Positions 5,919 through 12,617 of a stretch of 15,501 nt of DNA are shown here, piece after piece; position 1 is the stretch's first letter; the number at the start of each line of letters is the position of its first letter. Location of the stretch: NCBI GenBank assembly GCA_003231675.1, contig QIJB01000089.1, positions 1 to 15,501 on the forward strand. The letters are read 5' to 3'. The notes below the pieces were generated by a model. It worked only from the letters and a program-made list of their open reading frames with translations. It searched no databases and was not told where the DNA came from. The translations under genes and the position numbers were made by a program. Source of the DNA: Candidatus Campbelliibacteriota bacterium. Lineage in GTDB: Bacteria; Patescibacteriota; Minisyncoccia; UBA9983.

Positions 5919-8435
5919 TTTTGAAGTGTTGAATAATTTGCTGAAATTATTTTTGATAAATTCTTTTACGGGTTCTTTCATTGCCAGTCCTTTCGCGGAC
6001 GCAGGGAGGTTTTTATAGATTTCGACTATTTTTTCTTGCAATCCTGAAAATTCACTGTGGTCATAATCAACCCACGGAGTCGCCCACGGCTGGTTGACAT
6101 CATAGAAACCATCATCTTTAAGGTTCATAAAATCATCCATTTTCATATTTGAAAATTCCGGATATGTCCACGAAGGAACATCAAATGTTTTATCAACGCT
6201 ATGGGAAATCAAGTTGTCCGTAATTTCAGGTTGAGAAATTTCCGGATGATTCATTCCTCCTTCCCCCTTCCATGCGTCAGTCTCCGAATGGTTTATTCCA
6301 CCCGCCAATTTGTGGGCTCCGGCTTCATGCCCCGCCGGTTTCGGGTAATTCATCCCGCCCTCACCCCTCCGCGCGTCCATCAATTGATCTTTATGAAGCG
6401 AATTATGAAGCGAAGAAGCTTTTCCCGGAGTCAAATGTTTAACCTCGGGTTCGGGTGTTCTCGCGCCCGAACCTATTTTTTCCGGAGTGGCATTCCCTCC
6501 ATGCGGAGATTCGTGTCCTCCTCCGCCGCCAACCGTTGCGATGTTCCCCGTTGTTCCATGAAGCCAATCCCACACGCTGCTCATCGCATGCCCTATCGCG
6601 CCGGAAAGAATTATCGCGCCGATACCTCCCGAGAGAGTAAACCTGCTTATTTTTTTTCTTTTTTTTCTTCCCTCGGATTTAAACAACTCCTTGTTCCACT
6701 TTTCATTGTTTTTATTCATTGCCGATAAGCCTTCCGGAATTAAAGACGGGGACAAAGATTTAAATTTTTTGAAAATTTTCCTTTTTTCTTGTTTCTCTTG
6801 GGATTGCCTTATTCTTGCTTCCAGAGCGGCTACGGCCGCGGGGGCGCCGAAGATTCTCTGGAACCACCTTCCGGCAAACAAACCGCTCGCTAGAGACCAC
6901 CCAACCACTCCACCCACATATCCCACCCCCATTCCTCCCAAGAGCATTGTCGCCGAAAACATATATTTATATTTTGGCGGTATTTTTCTGTATCGTTCAA
7001 CCGCTCTTTTGGATATTCTCAAAATCTTTTCCATCCGGCTTTTTCCATTGGACTCCAGAGATATTTCGGTTTTGAGGTCATTAAATTTAATTGCTTCGTC
7101 CACTACCGTTTTTGCCAATATTTCATCGCCTTTTTTTCTCAACTCTTTCTCTATCTCTTTGTCAGAGATGATTGATTTCATTTCCTGCGCGGATCTGTTC
7201 CAAAGAAAACTCCTGTAAGCATTCAAAGAGTCCCGATAATCTTTTTCAATCGCCGCCACTCGGCGAGCTTTTTCTTCGTCTTTTATTTTCTCACTCCCGA
7301 AAATTCCCAACTTTTTTTCCTTCAATTCAGAATATTCCCTCGCGAGCGCGCGACGCTTCTCAGAAATTTCCTTTTCCAATTTCTCTTCTTTTTTATTTTC
7401 CTCCCCAGCATATTTTTTCCACAGTTCTTTAATTTGCCCTTGCCTTCCATTGTCTTCTCTTTTGGCGATTTTAAACTTCTCACCCGCCTCCAATGTTTGC
7501 GCTTCTTCCAAAAGTTGATCAACCGGTTTCTTAAAATCTGCCACATCTTTGGCGATTTCCGCTACCATCTCTTCATCTCCCGCTCTTTTGGCGGCTTCCA
7601 ATTGCCGCTCAAGTTCTTCCAGTTTGCTCAATTCAACTCTTTTCTCAGGAACCTCTCTTTTGGGGGCCTCCGCGCTCTTCCGAGGAAAATCTTGGTTTTC
7701 CTCTTCTTTTTTAATTTTATCGCGGTTTAATTTTCTCAATTCCTCAAGCGGTATGAGTTTTTTCAAAAGCCTCCCATCAACTTCCTTAATAACAACGGCA
7801 TCGCCATCGTTAATAATATTCGTTACCAGCCACCCTTCTTCTATCTTCCCTGAAGTCCTTTTTACTTCAACCTCCATCGGTTTTCCTTCTTTCATCGCCT
7901 TCGTTATGTTTTTCAAACTTATCTTTTCTTCTTTGTTGGAAGCGGGATTTTTTTCATCCTTTATTTTTTCTCTTATTTCTTTCGGCTTCGCAACCTGTTC
8001 ATCGGAATGGTTTTCCTTTTCTTTGATTCTGTCCCTCGCCGCTTTGGCTTTCTCAAGTTCTTCGCTAAAACGATTGGCTTTCTCGCGGTATTCAGAGGCA
8101 AGTTTTTTATCCCCCTTTTTTTCATAAAGTTCAGATTTTTTTCGGTTTGTCACAAATTCTTTTCCAAGTCGGTCAATTTCTTTCCGCACGCGGACGGCAA
8201 AGGGCGTGAAAAATCTTTTGCCTTTTGATTCCTTGGGTTTGCGTTCTATATTTTTTGGGGGTGTTTGCTCCTCTTTTACGCTCTCTTTTTCCGCATTTTC
8301 AGGTTCGCTTCCTTTTTCTGATTTCTCGGCTTTAACCTCTTCCGCTTTGGGTTCTTCAAGATCTTTGAATATTTTCTTGAAATCTCCCAATTTTTCAAAA
8401 CTGCCTATTGTGTGTTCAAATTTAGATTTTGCCAT
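5916..8435 (-). CDS. Large charged coiled-coil membrane protein of unknown function
   Basis: I recognise no named family for this 839-residue protein. Residues 1 to about 480 are Lys/Glu-rich with long helical stretches (for example LEELERQLEAAKRAGDEEM). They are interrupted at about 172-235 by a segment of likely beta structure (MEVEVKRTSGKIEEGWLVTN, then AVVIKEVDGRLLKKLIPLEEL). Residues 491-522 form a Gly-rich hydrophobic stretch, possibly a tight hairpin. A basic linker (GRKKRKKISR) leads to a second membrane segment at about 599-622. The tail is Gly/His/Pro-rich, carries three short GGMN-type repeats (near 695, 714 and 728) and ends in a more ordered part with many aromatic and acidic residues (PWATPWVDYD). 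The basic flanks suggest the charged half is cytoplasmic. The gene overlaps the 110-residue gene by 14 bases and is the third gene after the ATPase, so it is a candidate membrane anchor or assembly partner of that ATPase. No Shine-Dalgarno is seen; coupling is likely. Confidence 0.8.
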   Translation of the reverse strand: MAKSKFEHTIGSFEKLGDFKKIFKDLEEPKAEEVKAEKSEKGSEPENAEKESVKEEQTPPKNIERKPKESKGKRFFTPFAVRVRKEIDRLGKEFVTNRKKSELYEKKGDKKLASEYREKANRFSEELEKAKAARDRIKEKENHSDEQVAKPKEIREKIKDEKNPASNKEEKISLKNITKAMKEGKPMEVEVKRTSGKIEEGWLVTNIINDGDAVVIKEVDGRLLKKLIPLEELRKLNRDKIKKEEENQDFPRKSAEAPKREVPEKRVELSKLEELERQLEAAKRAGDEEMVAEIAKDVADFKKPVDQLLEEAQTLEAGEKFKIAKREDNGRQGQIKELWKKYAGEENKKEEKLEKEISEKRRALAREYSELKEKKLGIFGSEKIKDEEKARRVAAIEKDYRDSLNAYRSFLWNRSAQEMKSIISDKEIEKELRKKGDEILAKTVVDEAIKFNDLKTEISLESNGKSRMEKILRISKRAVERYRKIPPKYKYMFSATMLLGGMGVGYVGGVVGWSLASGLFAGRWFQRIFGAPAAVAALEARIRQSQEKQEKRKIFKKFKSLSPSLIPEGLSAMNKNNEKWNKELFKSEGRKKRKKISRFTLSGGIGAIILSGAIGHAMSSVWDWLHGTTGNIATVGGGGGHESPHGGNATPEKIGSGARTPEPEVKHLTPGKASSLHNSLHKDQLMDARRGEGGMNYPKPAGHEAGAHKLAGGINHSETDAWKGEGGMNHPEISQPEITDNLISHSVDKTFDVPSWTYPEFSNMKMDDFMNLKDDGFYDVNQPWATPWVDYDHSEFSGLQEKIVEIYKNLPASAKGLAMKEPVKEFIKNNFSKLFNTSK
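6243..6362 (-). repeat. Three imperfect GG(M/I)N(H/Y)(P/S) repeats in the tail of the 839-residue protein
   Basis: GEGGMNYP (Met695), LAGGINHSE (Ile714) and GEGGMNHPE (Met728) recur with spacings of 19 and 14 residues. The underlying DNA is similar but not identical, so this is an aged internal duplication and not a recent one. The stretch around it is rich in His, Gly and Pro. Confidence 0.65.
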
Positions 8436-8754
8436 ATTGTTGAAGGGATTCTTTAAGGCTGTTAATTGATTCTTTTATGTCGTTTTTGAATTTCGTAATC
8501 GTATTTCTGATTATTTCTTCGTAATTGCCGACTTTTGATTTCAAAAAAGAGTCTATTTCTTCGGGCGATTCTTTCTCGCTGATTTCCTCAAACTTTTTCA
8601 TATCGTCATCTGAAAGTTCTTTAAGAATATTAATTGTTATTCTTTTCAGCGCCGATTCGGTTATCTTTTCCAAAACACTCTCCCGTTCTTCTTCGGGAAG
8701 TTCCTCCAGCCCGAATTCTTTAATGATGTTTATGTTTGTTTTTATTTCAATCAT
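8422..8754 (-). CDS. Small acidic helical protein, DUF5663-like
   Basis: The 110-residue product is acidic and almost wholly helical by composition. FGLEELPEEERESVLEKITESALKRITINILKELSDDD is followed by a KFEEISEKESPEEIDSFL section and by NYEEIIRNTITKFKNDI. This order (LPEE, then a helix, then LSDDD or LSEED, then EEIxxFLxxKVxNxEEII) resembles, from memory, DUF5663, a short domain common in CPR genomes with no known function. No signal peptide or membrane span is seen. It lies between the ATPase gene and the large membrane protein gene and overlaps the latter by 14 bases, so co-translation and a joint role, perhaps as an adaptor or chaperone-like subunit, are reasonable guesses. The ATG at 8754 has no Shine-Dalgarno; an A/T palindrome and a GA repeat lie directly upstream. 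Confidence 0.8.
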   Translation of the reverse strand: MIEIKTNINIIKEFGLEELPEEERESVLEKITESALKRITINILKELSDDDMKKFEEISEKESPEEIDSFLKSKVGNYEEIIRNTITKFKNDIKESINSLKESLQQYGKI

Positions 8755-8770
8755 ATTTTTTTAAAAAAAT
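8755..8770. repeat. 16-bp A/T palindrome abutting a start codon
   Basis: One A, seven T, seven A and one T make a perfect inverted repeat whose end touches the ATG of the DUF5663-like gene (8754). It could form a weak hairpin at the ribosome entry site or be a bent or protein-binding A-tract. It occupies the place where a Shine-Dalgarno would normally be. Confidence 0.6.
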
Positions 8771-8781
8771 CTCAAACTTAA

Positions 8782-8801
8782 CTCTCTCTCTCTCTCTCTC
8801 T
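8782..8801. repeat. (CT)10 / (GA)10 dinucleotide microsatellite
   Basis: Ten uninterrupted CT units lie on the plus strand, giving GA on the transcribed minus strand. The tract begins within the TAG stop of the ATPase gene (8800-8802) and occupies about half of the 45-base gap before the DUF5663-like gene. A pure dinucleotide run of this length is uncommon in a compact bacterial genome and is a typical slipped-strand site. In mRNA it would be a purine tract about 28-47 bases upstream of the next start codon. Confidence 0.95.
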
Positions 8802-11523
8802 ATTGATTATACCTTTTATTTATTTCTTCTTCAATTTCTTCGCGCGGACGACCGTATTTGAGCGAAGAAAGTTGGCTGATGTATTCACCGAAGGAGGGAT
8901 CCCCTTTTTCAAACGGTATTGTGATTATGTTAAACGGTCTTGACATTTGCCCATCAACCAGAAGTTTAAGATAGGCATTGTAATTGTCTATATTCATCAA
9001 ATCGTATGAGTTGAATATCGGCTCAAATTGTTTTTCAAGGAATTCCGCGTCTTCCGCTCCCACGCGGAAGCTGGCCATTGAACCGACATTCCCGAAAACG
9101 GCTTTTTTAATGCCCTCTTCCAGTTGGGCGGTAAATTGATGCGCGATTGTCATATCAAGCCGATATTTTCTCGCCTCTGAAAGGATGGTTGATATAGAGT
9201 CAGTGGTGACGTTTTGGAATTCGTCTATGTAGAGGTAAAAATCTTTGCGTTGTTCCTCCGGGATATCAACTCTGGAAAGAGAGGCCATCAAGAGTTTCCC
9301 TACTATAATCAGTCCGAGCAAGTTAGAATTCAAATCACCCAGACGCCCCTTGGAAAGATTAATCATTAATATTTTTCCTTCATCCATAACTTTTCGAAAA
9401 TTGAAAGAGGAACTTTGCTGGCCGATGATGGGTCTCATTATGTCGTTTCCGAGGAAGTTATCAAACTTACTGGTGATGTAAGGAACCATATTCGCGAGGG
9501 AGGATTCCCCTCCGGCTTTTTCGGCGATTTCCGTCCAAAATGTCCTCACAATCGGATTGTGGCAACGAGACAGTTTGTAATCACGGAATTCTTTGTCGCT
9601 CAAAACCCTGCTCACTTCAAAAAGGGTATTCCCGGATTCCGGATCATCCATGACAAGCATAACCGAATTTCTGAAATACTGTTCAAACATTGGACCACCG
9701 GAGGTTTTCATATCAAAAAGCTTGTCAAAGATTCCAAGAAGTTCGTTGACTATGAATGTTTTTTGTTCGGGATAGTTCGGGTCGTATTCAAGCATATTGA
9801 GACCCATTGGGCGCGCGATATCTCCCGGATTAAAATAAATAACATCATCGGCGCGTTCTTTGGGGATTCTGGCGAGTATGTCTTGGAGGTCAGATCCGTG
9901 CGGGTCTATAAAACATATGCCCTTCCCCGCTTCAATGTCTTGGGCAATCATATTTTTAAGCAAGACCGACTTACCCGTTCCAGTTTGTCCGATGACATAG
10001 AAATGCCTCCTCCTGTCTTCGTCTTTCATATAAACATTTCTTTTCTCCCCTCGGTAAACATTCTCTCCGAGAAGAAGGCCTGATTCAGGCAGATTTAAAG
10101 GCGGCGCCGATTCCTTGGTTTTGGCGTATTTCAGTTGTGGGGCGGATGCTATTGAAATGCCGGCAGGAAAATGGAATATTGTCGCCAGTTCGGCCAGATT
10201 GAGAAAAACTGCGTTCTTTTTTTCGGGCATTCGGTAGGAAAAAAGCCGAAACAATTTCTTTAATCTTCTCCTTTTGGGCCTTATAAAATAAAAGGTGTTT
10301 CCTTGAGCTTCTTCAAATTGTAAGAAGGCGCTCTCCAATTCGGATAAGATTGATTCGGCCCTTTCCTCGCTTTCCGAGGAAGAAACAAACAGCCTGACAT
10401 TAACCGCCAATGCCTGACGAGACGCCTTTTCTTCCAAAAGTTTTACCGTCTCCTCATTTACCGGTTTTTGCTTACCCTCTTCTTTTTTGGACGGAGATCC
10501 GAATATCGCTTCCCAAAAGCCGGCGAGAAATTCCATAAACAAGCCCCTTTCCGGCTCAATCGCTTCAGAGAAAGACTTTCCTTCGCGCATTTTAAGGGCT
10601 GTTTTCTTCGCCTTTCCGGCTATACTGTTCTTCGTTTGGGAAACTACAACTTGAAACGCCGCTCCTTCTCCTTTCTTACGGAGTTTTGAAAATGTATTTA
10701 TTAAAACTTGAATCGGGTCGGATTCAAATTTGTCATATGTTTTAATCGGCAAAACGACATTTCTTTTCAGTTTTGCGATTGAACCGAGAGAAAAACCCTC
10801 GGGCTTAAAAATATTGTAATCATCCTTCTTGACCGTAATCTTGGCTTCAGGAAAAAGACCGTTGAGTTGCTTTTCAAAAATTTGAGCCTTGTTTGCCGGG
10901 ACGGCGCAATAAAAAATTACTTCATCTTCCGAATACGGAAGACCCACCTCCATAACGAAATAAGAACCGATGGCGACCATTCCGCTGTAAAATTGTTCCA
11001 TTATGCTAATCGATTCTTTTGGCGGTTTTTTCCCTTCCTCTTTTGGCTTTTCTTGCGGGAGCGTTATCTCATAGAGGACAAAATTCAAAGCCTCTTTTAC
11101 TTTTTTACTTCCTCGTCTCTTTGCTATTTCCGGGTGGTTTGTTAAATATCTTGCCAACATATCGTGAAAATCGTCTGCAAGGTGGGGGTCGTTTATTTTT
11201 TTTGAAACGGAAACGGCGTTGAGAATACCCTTGTCTTGAGCGATTTGCATCAGCTCCATCATTTGCTCTCTGTGCTCCTCTTCCGTTTCCATTCCCGAGA
11301 TTCGTTTCGCGTGTTCTTCAATCTCTTTTTCCGGCAAACGGTAGTTTGCTTGCAGAACCTCCTCGGGCGCGCTCTCGGCGTGTTCCCTGATTGCTTCTCG
11401 GGCGGCATCCTCCTTTTCCTTTTTTCCCATAACGAAAGAAGCCTCAAGTTCAATTATTCTTTGTTTTAATTTTTCTATTTCCTCATGGGGGGAACCGATT
11501 TTCTTTTCATAATTCATGGTCAT
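8800..11523 (-). CDS. Cytoplasmic HerA/VirD4-type DNA-translocase ATPase (type IV secretion-like)
   Basis: This 907-residue protein has three parts. Residues 1 to about 110 are helical and charged. About 150-480 form a mixed alpha/beta region without recognised motifs. The C-terminal ATPase starts near 495, with Walker A GQTGTGKS at 512-519, PHGSDLQDIL in the following strand, and Walker B LYIDEFQN with Asp767-Glu768. EARKYRLDMTIAHQFTAQL follows Walker B. This pattern is that of the FtsK/HerA-TraG/VirD4 superfamily (DUF87 and TraG C-terminal type), motors that move DNA, or in VirB4 relatives power secretion. No convincing transmembrane segment is visible, unlike classical VirD4 or TraD, so membrane attachment would need a partner; the 839-residue membrane protein two genes downstream is the obvious candidate. 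Start: ATG at 11523 touches a TATAAT box, so ATG at 11517 (third codon) is an equally good choice. No relaxase gene is in the window. Confidence 0.88.
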   Translation of the reverse strand: MTMNYEKKIGSPHEEIEKLKQRIIELEASFVMGKKEKEDAAREAIREHAESAPEEVLQANYRLPEKEIEEHAKRISGMETEEEHREQMMELMQIAQDKGILNAVSVSKKINDPHLADDFHDMLARYLTNHPEIAKRRGSKKVKEALNFVLYEITLPQEKPKEEGKKPPKESISIMEQFYSGMVAIGSYFVMEVGLPYSEDEVIFYCAVPANKAQIFEKQLNGLFPEAKITVKKDDYNIFKPEGFSLGSIAKLKRNVVLPIKTYDKFESDPIQVLINTFSKLRKKGEGAAFQVVVSQTKNSIAGKAKKTALKMREGKSFSEAIEPERGLFMEFLAGFWEAIFGSPSKKEEGKQKPVNEETVKLLEEKASRQALAVNVRLFVSSSESEERAESILSELESAFLQFEEAQGNTFYFIRPKRRRLKKLFRLFSYRMPEKKNAVFLNLAELATIFHFPAGISIASAPQLKYAKTKESAPPLNLPESGLLLGENVYRGEKRNVYMKDEDRRRHFYVIGQTGTGKSVLLKNMIAQDIEAGKGICFIDPHGSDLQDILARIPKERADDVIYFNPGDIARPMGLNMLEYDPNYPEQKTFIVNELLGIFDKLFDMKTSGGPMFEQYFRNSVMLVMDDPESGNTLFEVSRVLSDKEFRDYKLSRCHNPIVRTFWTEIAEKAGGESSLANMVPYITSKFDNFLGNDIMRPIIGQQSSSFNFRKVMDEGKILMINLSKGRLGDLNSNLLGLIIVGKLLMASLSRVDIPEEQRKDFYLYIDEFQNVTTDSISTILSEARKYRLDMTIAHQFTAQLEEGIKKAVFGNVGSMASFRVGAEDAEFLEKQFEPIFNSYDLMNIDNYNAYLKLLVDGQMSRPFNIITIPFEKGDPSFGEYISQLSSLKYGRPREEIEEEINKRYNQ

Positions 11524-11553
11524 ATTATACTATTTTTATCCCCTCTTTTACCA
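11524..11553 (-). promoter_or_regulatory. Possible promoter of the ATPase gene, giving a leaderless or near-leaderless mRNA
   Basis: A perfect TATAAT lies at 11529-11524, immediately before the annotated ATG (11523). The only -35 candidate is TGGTAA at 11553-11548 with an 18-base spacer, matching three of six consensus positions. A transcript would begin about seven bases downstream, near the in-frame ATG at 11517. The match is half of a promoter only, so confidence is moderate to low. Confidence 0.35.
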
Positions 11554-11565
11554 GTCTTTTTAAAA

Positions 11566-11601
11566 ATTCAATCTTTCCCGAGAAATTATATAAGATTGAA
11601 T
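11566..11601 (-). terminator. Weak hairpin at the end of the antiporter gene
   Basis: ATTCAATCTT and AAGATTGAAT form a 10-bp inverted repeat (11601-11592 and 11575-11566 on the minus strand) with a 16-base loop that contains the TAA stop at 11586-11588. Its distal arm runs directly into five T. The stem is AT-rich, with few G-C pairs, so termination would be inefficient. Confidence 0.4.
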
Positions 11602-12527
11602 AACTTCCCTATGAAAAAGGCGTAAATGACGAGGTACATCGCCCCCTCATAAACATGTATTCTTCGGGAAATACCTGAGATTATAAAAAGAACAGTGGCG
11701 ATAAGCATCATCGGCAAACCAATCTTGAAAGTGGGTCCGTCAAGTTTTAATACACCAAAAAGACCCGGCAATCCGACAGCAACGAGCATATTGAAGACAT
11801 TTGAACCGAATATGTTTCCAAGGGCTATTTCCGGTTTATTTTGCCGAGCCGCCTTAACGGAAACAAAGAGCTCCGGCAATGAGGTTCCGAGCGCGACCGC
11901 GGCAAGCGAAATGGCGCCGGTTCCAATCGCCAAAATTTCAGATAATTTTACCACTGAATCAACGAGATATTTCGCCCCGGCGATTAAAGCGAATCCACCA
12001 ATTAAAAGAAAAAAAATGTCCCGCGGAGAAATTTTGGAGAGTTGACGAATATTTTTGTCCCCCTCTCTTTCTTTATCGTCTTTGTAGAAAATTGTGTAAG
12101 CGAGATAAATGACAAAAAGAACGAGCAAAAGAACTGATTCCCCGAATGTTATTTGCTTATCCCATGCGATACCAAGAAAAAGCGCTGTGGAAATCGCCAA
12201 AAGGGGCAAATCAAGGTCTATAAGATTTTTTGTTACAGCCAGCCGTCCGCCCCAGACGGCAGAAATTCCAACGACCAAGAGAATATTAGCTATATTTGAA
12301 CCAATCGCGTTGGCGGGAACTATTTCCGTAACTCCTTTTATGACGGCTGCCAAGGAAGAAGCGATTTCCGGTAAGGATGTGCCAAGTCCGACGATGACAA
12401 CTCCTACGATAAAAGGAGAAAGCCCCAGGGCGTAACCTATCTTCTCAGAACCTGAAAGAAACCAATCCGCTCCTTTCAAGAGGACGAATAAAGAAACAAT
12501 AAAAATTATTATCCAAAGTAAAAGCAT
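11586..12527 (-). CDS. Ca2+/Na+ antiporter, CaCA family (YrbG type)
   Basis: This is a 313-residue membrane protein with about ten hydrophobic spans in two inverted halves. Each half carries an alpha-repeat: GTSLPE at residues 49-54 followed by NAIGSNIANILLVVG, and GTSLPE at 214-219 followed by NIFGSNVFNMLVAVG. The acidic residues of these repeats (Glu54, Glu219) bind the cation in the family. A central charged loop (YKDDKEREGDKN) separates the halves. Exchange of calcium for sodium or protons is the family activity; the exact ions are not readable from sequence. An in-frame TTG at 12572 would add 15 residues, but it is the -35 hexamer of the promoter upstream, so ATG at 12527 is used. This start leaves only a roughly 10-base leader. 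The gene appears to be transcribed alone, between two terminator-like hairpins. Confidence 0.92.
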   Translation of the reverse strand: MLLLWIIIFIVSLFVLLKGADWFLSGSEKIGYALGLSPFIVGVVIVGLGTSLPEIASSLAAVIKGVTEIVPANAIGSNIANILLVVGISAVWGGRLAVTKNLIDLDLPLLAISTALFLGIAWDKQITFGESVLLLVLFVIYLAYTIFYKDDKEREGDKNIRQLSKISPRDIFFLLIGGFALIAGAKYLVDSVVKLSEILAIGTGAISLAAVALGTSLPELFVSVKAARQNKPEIALGNIFGSNVFNMLVAVGLPGLFGVLKLDGPTFKIGLPMMLIATVLFIISGISRRIHVYEGAMYLVIYAFFIGKLFNLI

Positions 12528-12543
12528 ATCTTCAGTGAATTTA

Positions 12544-12572
12544 ATTATAACTCTATAATGCGCGTAAATCAA
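12544..12572 (-). promoter_or_regulatory. Sigma70-type promoter of the antiporter gene
   Basis: TTGATT (12572-12567), a 17-base spacer and TATAAT (12549-12544) give near-consensus spacing and a perfect -10. The predicted start is around 12537, about ten bases before the ATG at 12527. The -35 hexamer lies inside the distal arm of the preceding terminator. Confidence 0.75.
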
Positions 12573-12606
12573 AAAACACCGGACTTTTTCCGGTGTTTTT
12601 TGATTT
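12566..12606 (-). terminator. Strong intrinsic terminator after the D-2-hydroxyacid dehydrogenase gene
   Basis: A 17-bp perfect inverted repeat (arms 12590-12606 and 12566-12582) with a 7-base loop starts 11 bases after the stop at 12618. The core CCGG/GTG pairs are followed by six T inside the arm and then GATTT, so it is A-tract/T-tract symmetric and could act in both directions. Confidence 0.85.
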
Positions 12607-12617
12607 GGATATTGGTA

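Noticed and set aside
7549..8127. Plus-strand open frame of 192 codons, Ser/Phe-rich
   Set aside because: The Ser/Phe-rich composition is what the opposite strand of Lys/Glu-rich coding gives. There is no start context, and the minus-strand gene accounts for the region.
9415..10083. Long plus-strand open frame (222 codons) opposite the ATPase gene
   Set aside because: It lies entirely antisense to the Walker A to Walker B region of a clearly conserved protein, and its translation shows no domain pattern. It is a shadow frame.
12528..12572. TTG start adding 15 residues to the antiporter
   Set aside because: The TTG is the -35 hexamer of a well-formed promoter, so it would lie upstream of the transcript. 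The ATG at 12527 fits the family N-terminus.
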